Counted from the stretch's first letter, positions 1 through 10,930 are shown. The stretch is DNA of 64,000 bases from Massospora cicadina (GCA_022478985.1 JAKSZP010018546.1:98553-162552); one strand, 5' to 3'. Numbers and translations are program-made. The notes: generated from the letters alone by a model not told the origin.

Positions 1-647
1 ATGGCACTCTGGCCAATCAGATGCTGCCAAACCCCAGTTGGCAATATCAAAGAATATGGATGAAGAGAACGGCTTGGGCTTTGAGAACAAATTGAAGCCA
101 AAAAATAAATGCAGAAAAGTTTCTGTAACCCTGAGGGTACCCAATACCAGTTTGGGAATGGGCCTTGATAATGAAATTGAGGGTCTAGACCCTTGAGTTA
201 TGCCTGTTGTTGAGAAGATGCCCATGGACTCCGTGGGGAACAAGACCCGCTCTTCCTCTTAAGCTCAGTATAAATCTGAGCTGGCGAAACTGTGTAAAGC
301 AGTTTTTTTGTTAGAATATACAAATAAACTAATAGTTTTAAAACAAATTTTCAAAATTGGAAATCAGTTTATTGAAGCCATAGGGGAAACCACACATGGA
401 CAGCAGCTTGGACTTTGGTAAGGCTATTCAGTATTTGTATGCTCTCTCTGGGGGTCAAACCCTCCTGCTGAGCGCCAGCATAGACCTAACTGTAGCCCAA
501 ACTTTCTTAGTAAAGGGGTTTCCACATAGTCGGATTAGGGACATTTCCATGGCAGGATTATCCTTCCTGTGGGCACTTACCTGGGCACTCTTGCCTAAAT
601 GCTTTGTGGCAGTGTTCAGAGACTCTATCCGTCACACAAGTGTGTAG
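1..647 (+). pseudogene. Unrecognised ORF relic, related to a segment of the element-B LTR
   Basis: A broken reading frame can be followed on the plus strand, in one frame with two stops up to about 400 and then in a clean frame from 396 to 647. The last part has a hydrophobic, Trp-rich stretch ending WALTWALLPKCF. About 74 codons (from GKAI near 417 to about 639) align without gaps to the plus-strand reading of the element-B LTR at 31058-31275, with roughly 40% identical residues by eye and many conservative changes. I do not recognise the family. The relic lies head to head with a minus-strand gag fragment, the junction being near 630. It could be a captured host fragment or part of an unknown retroelement protein. 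Confidence 0.4.
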
Positions 648-830
648 ATTATCCATATAGGGGACTATCATTTCTTGTGTCAAGTGACTTAAAAGAGGAA
701 GAATGTTCTTGACCTTCTGGTGGTCAGTCGCCCCTTCCATGGCTGCTTCATAAACGTATAAGAATGAAGAAATACTACCCTCGCCAGGCGTGAACTTGTC
801 TTTCAAGAAGCATTTAAATGGTCGCTGTTT
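558..830 (-). pseudogene. Element H gag fragment (Ty3/Gypsy)
   Basis: The minus-strand reading contains KDKFTPGEGSISSFLYVYE followed by EGATDHQKV, closely matching the element-C gag at 37096-37190. In gag this region is the N-terminal part of the capsid-like domain that assembles the particle. It lies about 140 bases inside the H primer-binding site, where gag normally starts. Similarity stops near 630, where an oppositely oriented sequence begins, so the fragment is truncated. Confidence 0.7.
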
Positions 831-970
831 TAGCCTTTTTAAGTCTTGATAAAGAACTTTTTAGTTGATATTCAAGGGCAACTATCTGGGGTTTAGAGGC
901 AGAGGAGAGGTTGCAAGGGTTGAAAACCCCAACACCATCCATTTTTGATTATTGTTTGTGGAGTATTACG

Positions 971-987
971 CCCTGTTGTGAGAACCA
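971..987 (-). other. Primer-binding site of element H
   Basis: On the minus strand this reads TGGTTCTCACAACAGGG, two bases inside the LTR end. It differs by only three bases from the TGGTGCTCACTACAGGG site of element C. Such a site anneals to the CCA-tailed 3' end of a tRNA to prime minus-strand DNA synthesis. Confidence 0.75.
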
Positions 988-989
988 CT

Positions 990-1711
990 TGTTGGACTCT
1001 GGGCTGGGTTTATGCTTGCTGGTGCTAATTTACCCCAGAGTTCAACAATTTGGCAGAAAAAATTAATCTCTACTGCTGAAATAATAATTAAAGAGGGTTT
1101 TTTCACCACTAGTTGTAAAAAATATGTGACAGTGAAAACTAGAAAAATTAGGTCTTAAAGGTTTTTATTAGTAACTGCAAGGGTATTAAAAGAGAACTCT
1201 CTTAATAAGTTGATACATAGTATTTAAATTGGCAAGGCTCGAAATTTAAATTGTTTAGTAAAGTCTGAATTAGGAAATATTGTAATTTGACCTATTGGAT
1301 CTCAGAAAACTCGCCTCACTTTTAATAAAACAATCAATAGAAAGTTGATTGTTGGTAGGATATGACTGTGAGGTAATGATATAATAAATTTTACTAATCA
1401 GTGGGCATGAAAATATTTTTACCTTGCAGGACCCCTTCCAACCCTATAAAAGGGGCCAACTTCTGCAAGATAGGTTGTACCAAATTTATGGTGGCATGGG
1501 ATGGAGCTTCAATGGGCTCTCCTGAATTCGCCGCATAGTTGGCGCAATAAAATTACCTGACTTAATGGTAATAAGCAGAGTATTATTACTAAATCTATTG
1601 CCCCATTTTAAAGGATTCCACCAATAATTGGCCAGAGACTTTTGGCCGATTTCGTCCTCATTTCAAACCAAAACACTCTTATTACATAATTGGACTTGTA
1701 ATTGTCTGACA
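990..1711 (-). mobile_element. Element H 5' LTR
   Basis: The LTR starts TGTCAGACAATT on the minus strand (right end 1711) and ends in CCAACA at 990, next to the primer-binding site. It contains the promoter-like string CCTTTTATAGGG, seen in plus orientation as ccctataaaaggggcc near 1443-1458. The same layout is seen in LTRs I, G, C and O. The body of the element lies to the left, beyond the window edge, so the second LTR cannot be checked. The element-proximal end carries a stem-loop, listed separately. Confidence 0.75.
992..1045 (-). promoter_or_regulatory. U5 stem-loop of LTR H
   Basis: TTGGACTCTGGG (992-1003) pairs with CCCAGAGTTCAA (1034-1045), giving 12 pairs with one G-U. The loop contains GCTGGTGCT, which is AGCACCAGC in element sense. 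Equivalent hairpins with different arm sequences occur in LTRs G and I. Confidence 0.55.
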
Positions 1712-2760
1712 AGAGTCTCAAATCATCCTAAATTTATCAGTAAACATCACAATTTGACTAATTCTACATAGTTTAAGAACACAATTTCAGATAGATTATT
1801 TTTTTTCTGATACAGTGCTTATGTCATGGTTGAATGACATAATTGTGGGAGTGGATTGTATGATAAGGAGGAAATTGCTCTATTGGATAGAGTTTTTCTC
1901 AGCCCAACGAATTTTGTGAGACCCAAATTCCCATTTTCCCTTAGATAAGGTTCACTTCAACCAATCTCTCTATTAGTCATCTCACTTACAATAAAGGACC
2001 CTGGTTATAAATATAATTATTTTTCCTATGCTAATTGTTGTCCTTACAGGATACCCTCTCATGGCAGTATCCTAGATTTCTTTCATAAGCATTAAAGCTT
2101 GGGACACTGTATTGGGTACATGCACCTTGCTTTTAGTAATGGGTCTTCCCTGGAGAGTTATAAACACTCTACTCACATTATATGATCAACCATTATAAAT
2201 TGCTTATTGGAATTTATTTCATTTGGGATTTTCTCTGAAGGTAAAGGGGTGTGTTAGTTGTGCATCATGGTTCTGATGCTTCTGGTCATGACGTTGTCAG
2301 TTGTTTTGGAAGTGGGCCAGCTCAGTGTTCCTCTTTTACTGCTCACAGTGTGATCCCACCCTTCCTTCGAGTACTTGGTAGTTTTGGACCATTTAAGGCC
2401 CTGTTGCTCAGGTTTCTAGTTTTTACAAAGCTTCTCTTAATTATATTAGAACATCCCTCACTTGCCTTCTCCTGGCATTGAGTGTATGCATTGGTTTTTA
2501 CCCTTGACTCCTGCCTGGGTATTTATAGCTCAGGAAATTATGTCAAAAGTGGATGAGGAAATAGAAGGTTCAGAATGCATCCTGGAATCAGGGCAACTTG
2601 TGTTATTTGCCTTTCAAACTTTCTATTGGTTATTTAAGCCCAATCAATTTGGCTTTATTGGGGGCCCTATTTACATGAATCTGGTTAAGTCCTGGGCTTA
2701 CTGTGTCCTGACATTTTTAAAACATCATTATTCATAAAAACTGTGATAAGCTGGTCATTG
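1712..2760. other. No recognised gene; degraded sequence
   Basis: This AT-rich stretch right of LTR H has two short plus-strand open frames (2251-2481 and 2462-2737), neither resembling a known domain nor showing a conserved motif. It may be decayed interior of the element into which H and M inserted. I see no LTR ends, primer site or tandem array here. Confidence 0.4.
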
Positions 2761-2879
2761 GACAATCAGGAGTGGCAGGCTCTGATTTCTTCCTCCCATC
2801 TTGTGATTGGTTCCTTTGTTTGTTAATTACCTACCCCAACCAAAGGGGGGGTCATTGTTTTGTCTGTGGGTGTTTTACT

Positions 2880-3145
2880 GATGATGACCCTACAAAAACT
2901 GGCCTTGGAAACTTAAATTTCCTTTTGCAACTGGCAGCATCTGTTGCTTACTTAACTTCTTTTTGGGAGAGCACAAGGGTCATCAGGGGCCTGGGACAGA
3001 TAGATTAATTAAAATTTTCAGATATATAGCTGCAAAGGTTTCACCGGTGGCCACCCTATATACACCACTTTCAGAAAGTCTGAATCTCTTTACAATTGGC
3101 AGCTTTTATTGCTCTTGTACCTTCCTTTATGGGAGAACGTGAGGT
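2880..3145 (+). repeat. Two degenerate tandem copies of an unknown unit (third copy near 34.8 kb)
   Basis: The segment at about 2880-2995 (gaccctacaaaaact ... gggagagcacaagggtcat) aligns with about 3045-3145 (caccctatatacacc ... gggagaacgtgaggtcc). A third related copy, including the caaaggttt ... cacccctataaatacc part, lies at 34808-34930, just beyond the right LTR of M. This fits an imperfect tandem repeat into which M inserted. The identity of the unit is unknown. Confidence 0.4.
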
Positions 3146-3149
3146 CCAT

Positions 3150-3738
3150 ATAAGGCTTGAGGCCAACTATTGGGTTTATTTACTTAAATTCAAAGGCCAG
3201 TCTCTTTGAAAGCTAAACAACTATTAGTCATAATAGCATCAGCGGAATCTCCTAAATACTACATGTCTATTGGGAAATTTCTTAGAGGAATTAAGGTCTT
3301 CACCTAGGCAAATATATTTTAATTGAGCAGAAAAAATCTCTAGTCAATGCTAGGCAATCTCATAAACTAGGTTCTAAGTCAGTATTATGACTGAGTATGA
3401 CTTTTTTGTTAAAACTTGGGGATTTTTATAGCGTTGAAGAAATTCAGGATTGAGTACAGTAAGCAATTTCTGAATTGATGCAGCATAATGTTGGGGATTC
3501 CAGTGAACATGATCTTTCCCAATCAATATAGCAGATTCAGAGGATCTCCAAATGGCAAGATATTATCTAATATTCCGCTAAACTTCAGAAGGATTTGGGA
3601 TTTTAGTTGCTCATCATAGAGTTAATTGTTCATTGTGATTTTGGTAGCTTCCACGGTGGCAGAACTCCATTGATCGTATTGCAAATTATCCTGCATTTGA
3701 ACTTTATTGAACTAGTGTAAATCCCATCTTCCCCAACA
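3150..3738 (-). mobile_element. Element M 3' LTR (left)
   Basis: It aligns along its length with 34205-34792: both contain tattagtcataatagca, the gatgctaggcaatctc region, cagattcagaggatctc, and end gtg(t/c)aaatccca ... cccaaca or cctaaca. On the minus strand the LTR therefore begins TGTTGGGG. The left boundary is approximate because no clean TG or target duplication was found. Its place beyond the M integrase fits a 3' LTR. Confidence 0.6.
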
Positions 3739-4880
3739 ATGCCTTCATTAAGATCTTGCCAAGGAGTTACATAACTTTGGAGAAATCTGGCGTGGACTAA
3801 ATTTAAAATGGAGCCTGATTTGATAAAGGTGATTGAGTACTCCAGTCCTCAATGATAAATCACTCAATAAGGTCCTGACCATAGCATTTAAAGTTTTTGA
3901 ACCTGACCCCTAGCCAGTGATGGTAGAACAGGATCATATCTCCTAGCTGGTACTCAGGTAAAACTAGTTTCTGAGTTTTGCTTTGATCTACTTCTTGTTT
4001 ACTTATGTTCCTCGTAGACTTAGCAACTAAGGCTTGTAGTTATATTATTCATCTGACAGCCTTCACATTGCTAGCTTGGATGTTTCCAGCATGGAGTTTC
4101 CAATATGGGTTGATCACTTGAGTGAAATATTAACTCTCAGACACAGAGCTCAAAGGTGACATCTGAATAATTCATTGATAGATCATGTGGTAGGTCAATA
4201 GAGCTGCTGGAAGATATTCCATTCTACTGAGATGGTTCAGATTGAGCAATCTTGCGGAGGATGGCTATTAGAGTTCCATTTGCTTGTTCCACTGCTCCGT
4301 TGGTAGTGGGATGATATGGGGTAGTAAAGGAGGGATAAGTGCCTGATCAATTTATCAAGATCAACAATTACTTGAGATACAAATTTGGTGCAATTATCAG
4401 ATATGATTATCGTCAAGCTACCCTAGCAGGTGAAGACCTGTTTAAGTAAAAAAGAGAAGACTCATTAGAAGTTCTCAAGGCAATTAAAATGGCCTCAACC
4501 TATTTTGTGAGGTAATTGTCCACTAGTATGATATAGCGGTGGCTTTACATCACCGTAAATAGCAGACCAACAACGTCCATACTTATGGTAGCAAATGGGG
4601 CAGTATTGCCCCCAACCTGGTGTTGATATGTCAGATTGGGAGGTTTCTGGATAGCACAAATAAGACAAGATTTTGTGATGTTTGGAAAGGCTCAATTTAT
4701 TTATTCCTAGTAACATTACTCCTACAGCCACTAATAAATTTTCCTTATAGCGCCATGGCCTACCATAGAATGGGCCTCCATAGCGGTTTCTGTTCTAGCC
4801 AATTGGCGGACATATGGCAACCAAGATGTCCAAACCTGTTTACAAAATAGTCAATCTTCAATCCATGTCTGCTATGAAAT
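3739..4880 (-). pseudogene. Element M integrase
   Basis: Minus-strand fragments show an integrase core. The zinc finger remnant has SCLICAIQK (CxxC) near 4660-4680; the first acidic residue lies in ISMDVVG near 4590; the second is in ISDNCTKF near 4400; the glutamate is in NGAVEQANG near 4280. This D,D,E enzyme inserts element cDNA into the host chromosome. The frame changes several times and stops are present, so no active product is expected. The C-terminal part runs down to the 3' LTR at 3738 and is poorly preserved. Confidence 0.7.
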
Positions 4881-6500
4881 CTTCTTCAGTCATTGATGAA
4901 CGGCATGAGTCTCTCAGCTCCATTCTATAAGTTTCCGATAAGTTCATAAATTTGATCCTCCTTAGAGTCATAGAGAGTCAATATGAAAATTGTGTTAATC
5001 CGTCAGCATTTTGATGTACATTCTGGTGCATTAAACAATAGAAAAGTTGTTATTTTGGAGTTTGAGTGCCCCGTGGGCCATCAATCCAGATCCTTCATCT
5101 GTTGTAGCCACCATAGAGAGGAATGTCCATAACCACTGTAAAATGGTTCCCATACAGAAAAGGATGAAAATGCGTAATGGCAAGCAAGACATCTAGGCGT
5201 TTGCACTTGATGATGATGCAATTTCTCTCCTCCCAAGTTAGTGTTTTACTGAAATATGCTATAGGATGTTCAGCTTAATTTGCATCAAATTGTGCCATGA
5301 TGGCCCAATGGCACATCACTAGCCAGTAAAAGGATAAACAACATATCAAGTTTGGGATGACCAATACAGGAGTGGTCACAAGAACTTTCCTTAGGACATC
5401 AGAAGCTTATTGTTGAGTTCTTTCCCATTGGAATTGAATCTCCTTATGGAGCAGATGTGTCATTTGTTTGGCAAGCTTAGTAAAGTAGGGGATAAATTGT
5501 TAATAATAGCCAACCATTCCAACAAAAACCAAATATTGCATAAGCTGGATGGTTGGGTCATCTTCTCAATTGTGACCACTTTGTCTGGTAACGGCAAGAT
5601 CCCTTCCTGGGTACTTTTAAGCCTGAGGAACTTTATGTCAGTTTGGAAAAAGCTGCATTTGGCTGGTTTATCTTCAACGAAAAAGAGCATAGACATCTAA
5701 ACACTTTTTCAAGTGAGAGAGGTAATAGGCCAAAGGTGCAAGAGAACACAATCACATCATCAAGGTAGACTAACACACATGTCATCTTCAAATACCCTAA
5801 CAAGCCATCTATTGCCCTTTGAAAAGTGACTGAGACATTGTATAGTCCTCAGGGAATTTTCATGGGTTCAAATAATCCCACACTTTCTATAAGGGCATAT
5901 TTCTCCCAACCCTCTGGTGCAAACTAAATCTGCCAGTTGCCAATAAAAAGATACATTTCATAGAAGAATCGGGAACCAGTCATGAGTTATAGGTAATTAT
6001 CAATTTGTGGTAGCATATAACTATCCTTTCAAGTCAGGGCTTTCAAATGGCGGTAATCCATACTAACCAATGTCCCCATCCTTCTTTTATATAAGCAACA
6101 AAGGCGAGTCCATGGTTTTGTGAGGGCTTGAGTAATCCAGCGTCCAGGAATTACTTTAGTTCCTTCATTACCTGGGCTTCTTCAACCTTAGACTTTTGGT
6201 AGGGTCAAACATGGATTAAAGAAGAATCTCCCAGAAATCCTATATGCTGTACACCTTTCATCATGCCAAAGCTGTCTGAATCTTTTAAGAACATGTCAGC
6301 ATATTTTTTGATAAAAGCATCCATTTGCCGCTACTGCTCAGAGGTGAGGGTGCCATCTATCTTTACTTTGACTTGGGCAATGATAGTGTACTTGTCAGTC
6401 CCTAATTTGTGTAGATTTCCACACCTGCAAAGAGATTCAACTTGATCAGTGGGGAGAGTCTGGACATATGCAATTAGGTTGATTTCGAGTTATTTTCATA
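4881..6500 (-). pseudogene. Element M reverse transcriptase and RNase H
   Basis: On the minus strand the RT palm motif reads VLVYLDDV near 5755-5785, so the two catalytic aspartates survive although the frame is broken. Downstream (5460-5696) is a thumb-like stretch with CSFFQTDIKFLRL. RNase H sequence follows toward 5000-5300 but is heavily decayed. In a Gypsy element these copy the genomic RNA and remove it from the hybrid. The order (RT, RNase H, integrase from right to left) agrees with a minus-strand Gypsy pol. Confidence 0.65.
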
Positions 6501-6549
6501 GGTCAATCAATGAATTTGGCCACCAACGTGGTTAGGGGCTTCAATAGCA

Positions 6550-7260
6550 GTATCCAGCACCCCGGGGCAGGTAAGAGGCTTGTGAATGGCCAGATTAGTG
6601 TCTCCACATATTCTACCAATTAGTACAGTGAAATGTTAACTTGGATCCACGTGTCCACCAGAATTTGAGATCTTGGGGGTATACCTACTCAGTTGTTGAA
6701 GTATATAGCAATCCCCTATTGAGCCTCAGCGCTGGAAGGAGGCAGTTTGGTTTTTGAACCAACTAATCGTTACTTTAGTCACTCAAGGAAGTTCATATGT
6801 TTCAATACAACTTCTAGGTTTTCTTCTTCCTTTCATCTGGGGCTCTTTATCAACTTAGGGAATGTGATATCCTAGGATAGAAAAATACAAATTTTTATAA
6901 CTGATTTTGGTGCAGATTAAATAATAAATTGGGTGCGTATGAGAAGGTCATAACCATCATTCTCTAGCACACCGCTGGGGCTGACAAAACCAGTGATCCA
7001 AACCAAAGCGGCAGGGAATAGTAAGCAACTAGAAATCAGCTTTGAAGAGGCCTTGTGGTCCCATAATCCAAGGTGTGGCTTTGATCTGGCGTGACCTTTA
7101 CCTGCTTCACCAATCAAGAAGAAATAATGTTAACTGGCAATATGTATTAATTATGGCCAAAATTTTCACCTTATGGGTGACTACTTTAACACGGGTAGCT
7201 TCAGTGCCAAAATGGGGGAGTTAGTAAATGAAATTTTCTGGCAGAAGTGGTTTGGAAAGA
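6550..7260 (-). pseudogene. Element M aspartic protease region
   Basis: The minus-strand reading at 6917-7117 contains GVLENDGYDLLIRTQFI, matching the C-terminal part of the element-C protease domain (GVALTNNAYDLLIGTQF). The segment aligning with the catalytic Asp-x-Gly loop, near 7170-7190, reads LAIINTYCQ, so the active site appears lost. The protease would cleave the Gag-Pol polyprotein. Confidence 0.6.
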
Positions 7261-7269
7261 GCAGAGTAA

Positions 7270-8362
7270 GAGGAATTAAGAGCTTTAATTGATATTATTA
7301 AGTTCAGGACGTCCACTTCATCAGGTGTAGATAAGATGTGATATTCAGAGTGAGGAGCAATGTAGACATGGGATGAGGTGCAGAGTCAACAGCAGATGGT
7401 GCCTTGCACCCTAAGCTGACTCCGCTTTTCCTGCCTCATCAGCCTTTTTCTTCCAACAGGAATCCCCTTGATGCCCAAAGAACCCACAATAAGAGCAATG
7501 GTCACGTCAAGGTTTAGATCTTTGGAATCATCCCACTGCATGAATATGTGACTAGTTCCTCTGTTAGGTGGTTGACGCACCTCTAGCTCAGGTAACTTCA
7601 TGATATAGTTTTTAATATCAAGAATTGATTTGAACAGCTTTTTTCGTTCTTGAAGTGTATTACGAGGGTTGGACTGTGTTAAAACGCAGAGAGGACGATG
7701 GCAATAGCATCGTCTAAGTTAGCTTAAATTTAGGATGTGATAGCCTGAGCTTCATGATAAAACTTCTCAGCAAACTAAATATTTATTTTTCTACATTTAG
7801 GGTAGATCTGCATGAATGCCTGTTTATGATTAGACAAAGATATACTACTTAAAAATTCTTTGATAAGGGCGTCCTTTAGCTCTGCTGAAGTAGTACACTG
7901 TTTGAAGCATGGTATCATAATCTCTCAAGCCTTACTATTAAACACAAGTTTGTATTTAATGGCACCATTGGCAATCTGTAGCATGTTCCATTGCATTTTC
8001 ATACACAAAGATAATACTGAATGGGTTTGTCCCGGGCACATAAACCTCCTTAAAAGTGGGTATAAAGTATACAAAAGGGTTAGTGAGAGAATGAATAGCT
8101 GGAAAAGAAGACCAGATAGACTCACTTGCCTCAGTGGTTCCTAGGTCAGTTTAAGGGATAGCCATATTGACTTGATGGCAGAAATCGTCCATATTGTCCT
8201 GGAGGGTGGTGTAACATGTGTTAACATAATTAAGTGAGGCTTTGGTATCTAGGAGTCAGCAGATACTTTAAATCTTGGCAGATTAGCTTGCTTTTTTGGA
8301 TGACAGGAAATAAATTTGTTATACAATGAGATCAGGGTTAGATCCTCATTGAGAAAAACTCT
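7270..8362 (-). pseudogene. Element M gag, N-terminal end interrupted by F/D
   Basis: Minus-strand fragments contain FVYENAMEHATDCQ near 8000-8060 and a downstream part with ALIKEFLSS and AEKFYHEAQA near 7750-7870, matching the element-C gag order (LYVYESAIEGATD, then ALIDKFG and ERFYSKAQP). The upstream end is cut at 8362 where the F/D LTR begins. Sequence resuming at 34003 is compatible with the missing N-terminus, but this join is weakly supported. Confidence 0.6.
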
Positions 8363-8696
8363 TGTTGAGAAATTGATATGATTGGACAATGTGCCCCAGT
8401 AAGCTGCGGTAAATTGGTCAATATTGACCAAAACCAAGTCTTGGAATAATATTTATCAGATTGCCTCAAAATAAGGTGATAAGGTGATAAACTCAGAAAG
8501 GATACTTATTAGATCACTTTAAAATAAGGCGAGGGAAAATTAAAGAATAATAGACTCTGCTGGAGCCTCTTATTTACAAGGATAAACCAATTAGAATACA
8601 ATGGAAAATAATAGCATAAACCAAAGGGTCAGAATTAACTGAAGTCATGGATATATAAGCATGACAAGAGAATAAAGGAAGAGGATTGTTGGTAGG
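8363..8696 (+). mobile_element. Element F/D 5' LTR, first part
   Basis: It starts TGTTGAGAAATTGATATGATTGG and runs in parallel with the 3' LTR at 33455 (TGTTAAAGAAATGATATGATTGG), sharing aaaataaggtgataaggtga, ctctgctggagcctct and gtcatggatatataagc. The LTR is broken at 8696 by a TRIM-like insertion and resumes at 10456. The two pieces total 531 bases against 548 for the 3' LTR. The TATA-like gatatataagc lies near 8650. Pairing with the 33.5-kb LTR as one element is likely but not proven. Confidence 0.65.
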
Positions 8697-9277
8697 TGTA
8701 ACTATTGAGTTTGTCTCAATTGTTGCATTCTGACTCAGATTGGGAAAATACGAATATGAGTCAGATTGCTTTTAAAATACTTTTGTTTCAGTCAATTCAG
8801 GCGCTGGGTTGTGCCTCAACCAAGTTGTAGATTAGGCTTGTGCGAGCCTGATCAATGACTCAGGTGAGGCCCCAAAGGGCTGCCTTTATAAGGCGCTCCT
8901 GCCCATTCTGAAGTTCACTTTAGAATTTTTACCCCTAGCATTCCCTACCTGGGGAGCATGGAGGTGGCTCCTGGATGAGCTATGAATGGCAGGGCCTTTT
9001 TATGTCTGAAATAAAAAAATAAAGGTCAATTTAGGGTTATCTACCTCGATTACCTGTGGGACTTTTACCCTGCTGGGGAGCTTTTGAGCGGGTTGGGGAG
9101 GTCCAACTCCTCCAGAGAACTTTGCATAATCAACCAGTAATAGATGATTGTTGGGCTTGTCAGGTGCCTTAAGTACTTCCTCCAACTTGGTTGGCCAGTT
9201 TGGTTGCTTGTTGGTGCACCAAAAGAAATGTACAAATATATGGCGGTCAGAGACTGGGGTTTTTCCAGTCCATGAAA
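8697..9277 (+). repeat. TRIM copy 1, left LTR
   Basis: The 581-base 5' LTR has TATA-like tttataagg embedded in the near-palindrome gcctttataaggc near 8890, and a polyadenylation-like aataaa near 9010-9021. Its end is diverged (TGAAA where the right copy has TGACA). Confidence 0.85.
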
Positions 9278-9407
9278 TTATTTGAAGTCATTGTGCGCTG
9301 CACGCCTATGATCCCCAGTTTGGCTGACCTCAGTGGTCACTTGGTCTCAGTTGTCAAGGAACCAGCACCGGTGGGAGCAGGTGACTGATGGCCAACCATA
9401 AACTTGA

Positions 9408-9683
9408 AGTGACTGTCAATTAATTTCCCTGGTGGGGCTTCCCGCTCATCAGGGATTCGGTGGCACTGAGGGGACCTGTCCCAGCAGGGATCCCTCACCC
9501 GCGGATGGTCTGCCTGGAAAGGGGTTGGACATCCAGACATGCTGTACCATGTACCCCTCTTGTGCTTCTGTTGGGGAAAGTGCCTTCCTGGTCAGGATGG
9601 GAAGACCATTGCTGACAGGAGTCTGGGAGGGGGGCGCAATGCAGCCAAGTGCTGGGTGTGCATCCTCAGGCCAGGTGGGCTGA
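9408..9683 (+). CDS. Small ORF in the TRIM core, conserved in both copies
   Basis: An open frame of about 92 codons with no ATG near its start (a GTG lies at 9432) reads MGLPAHQGFGGTEGTCPSR and continues through KGLD, MYPS and SVGESAFLVRMG if GTG is read as a start. Copy 2 (57069-57341, minus) carries a collinear open frame with the same GTG. I do not recognise the protein; it is Pro/Gly/Cys-rich and low in hydrophobic structure. It may be non-coding sequence that happens to stay open, because there is no normal start codon. Confidence 0.3.
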   Translation, partial: SDCQLISLVGLPAHQGFGGTEGTCPSRDPSPADGLPGKGLDIQTCCTMYPSCASVGESAFLVRMGRPLLTGVWEGGAMQPSAGCASSGQVG

Positions 9684-9859
9684 TTTCAGAAGCCCAGTTC
9701 CAATTTTCTATCACCATTTGTGTTTCCTTGAGGGACCTGGAGTGCATCTGGGCTAATGTTCCTGGGGCTCGAGGTAACTTAACCCAGGAAGCCCTCATTG
9801 TGGCGGCCTTCCGCTGTGGATCCCCTCTTCAGGGAGGGGCCCTCCTCTAGTGAGGGTAA

Positions 9860-10450
9860 TGTAACGATCTAGTTTGTCTCAATAATTGCATTTCAACTCA
9901 GATTCGGATTTTCTGAATCTGAGTTGGGTCACTTATAAAATACTTTTGGTTAAGTAATTTGGGCGCTGGGTTGTGCCTCACCTGAGTTGTAGATTAGGCT
10001 TGTGTGAGCCTAATTAATGACTTGTGTGAGGCCCCTGAAGAGCTGCCTTTATAAGGCATGCCTGCTCATTCTGAAGTTCACTTCAGAATTCTCTAGCTTT
10101 TTCCCCTATCATTCCCTACCTGGGGAGCATGGCAGTGGCTCATTGAACGAGCTATGGATAGCAGGGCCCTTTTATGTTTGGAATATAAAGACAAAAGGTT
10201 GATTTGGGTTTAGCTATCTCGCTTACCTGTTGGTCTTTTACCCTTCTGGGGAGCATTTTTGAGTGGGTTTGGGTAGTCCAACTCCTCCAGAGGACTTTGC
10301 ATATCTAACCAGTAATAGGTGATTTTTGGGCTTATCAGGTGCCATTGTACCTCTCCCACTTAATTGGCCAGTTTGGTTGCTTGTCGGTGCACCAAAAGAA
10401 ATATTTAAATATATGGCGGTCAGAAACTGGGATTTTTTTGGTCTGTGACA
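9860..10450 (+). repeat. TRIM copy 1, right LTR
   Basis: The 591-base 3' LTR starts TGTAACGATC directly after gagggtaa and ends CTGTGACA. It carries an 11-bp inverted repeat, aactcagattc with gaatctgagtt, near 9895-9928, and a TATA-like site near 10049 followed by a 10-bp perfect inverted repeat. Confidence 0.85.
10049..10089 (+). promoter_or_regulatory. TRIM LTR promoter-like palindrome and hairpin
   Basis: The TATA-like ttataa (about 10049-10054) sits in the near-palindrome gcctttataaggc. Fourteen bases further on ATTCTGAAGT (10068-10077) and ACTTCAGAAT (10080-10089) form a perfect 10-bp inverted repeat with a 2-base spacer, where a transcript start would be expected. The left LTR keeps a weaker version. 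Confidence 0.4.
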
Positions 10451-10455
10451 GTAGG

Positions 10456-10653
10456 AAGAAGAAGATAGCAGAAGGAATCTGCTAAATATATTAAAATAAA
10501 GTGGTGTTTCTAAAGTTATTGCTTTGTGTTTTATTAGAATTACAAAGTTCATCTCAAGGACCATCAATCTCCATATTATCCGTCCATTGCTCAGTGGGCT
10601 TAACCCTGTGAAAATCTTATGGCATATATCAGCTATATCGCCAAATTATAACG
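10456..10653 (+). mobile_element. Element F/D 5' LTR, second part
   Basis: This continues the LTR broken at 8696. It shares with the 3' LTR at 33800-34002 the strings gaagaagaa, ccattgctcagtgggctta, ccctgtg or cctgtg, and gccaaatt(t)ata. It ends ataacg, where other family members end aca, directly before the primer-binding site. Confidence 0.65.
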
Positions 10654-10654
10654 G

Positions 10655-10671
10655 TGGTGCTCACTATAGGG
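10655..10671 (+). other. Primer-binding site after the F/D 5' LTR
   Basis: It reads TGGTGCTCACTATAGGG, one base different from the element-C site TGGTGCTCACTACAGGG. It would pair with the 3' end of the same CCA-tailed tRNA used by elements A, C and E. Confidence 0.8.
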
Positions 10672-10930
10672 GGTCCATTAGTGTGATGCTCAAGCAATTG
10701 GAGGACAGGTTAGGAGGTGCCAAGAGCCAGCAGTTTAGACCAGTGCCTCTTGGAGGAGGAGCGCTGGGTGTCCTTGGCCCACCAAAAAAGTTGGCCCGCT
10801 GGAGGAATACCATCTGGTTAAGTGGAGAAATATTGGAATCTTACCAAATTTTATTTAACCGAGGAAAGCTGACCAGGGGATGGACATTACCAAACTAAAA
10901 CTAAACATCATAATAAAAATGATAAAAACA
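10672..10930 (+). other. F/D leader sequence
   Basis: This sequence between the primer site and the LINE relic has no gag motif. A plus-strand open frame (10524-10898) crosses the LTR boundary and is therefore unlikely to be a gene. It is interpreted as the 5' leader of F/D, which in element A is also long (over 1 kb from primer site to gag). Confidence 0.35.

Larger units (their letters stand above)
8697..10450 (+). mobile_element. TRIM-like non-autonomous LTR element, copy 1
   Basis: A 1754-bp unit is flanked by the direct repeat GTAGG (8692-8696 and 10451-10455) and bounded by TGTAAC ... TGACA. It consists of two direct LTRs (8697-9277 and 9860-10450) around a 582-bp core, preceded at the right LTR by the purine tract tgagggtaa. 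No gag or pol is present. Removing the unit and one GTAGG restores the F/D LTR reading ttggtaggaagaag. A second complete copy lies on the opposite strand at 56336-58071. It resembles TRIM elements (terminal-repeat retrotransposons in miniature), with rather long LTRs. Confidence 0.9.

Noticed and set aside
558..647. Antisense reading of the B-LTR ORF as a gag domain
   Set aside because: The minus-strand translations of 396-647 and 31010-31276 also align, but with lower identity and shared stops; the plus-strand reading is better conserved.
2251..2737. Two overlapping plus-strand open frames taken as possible host genes
   Set aside because: They start at non-ATG or internal codons, share no motif with known proteins, and lie between repeat fragments. 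Lengths of 76-91 codons are expected by chance.
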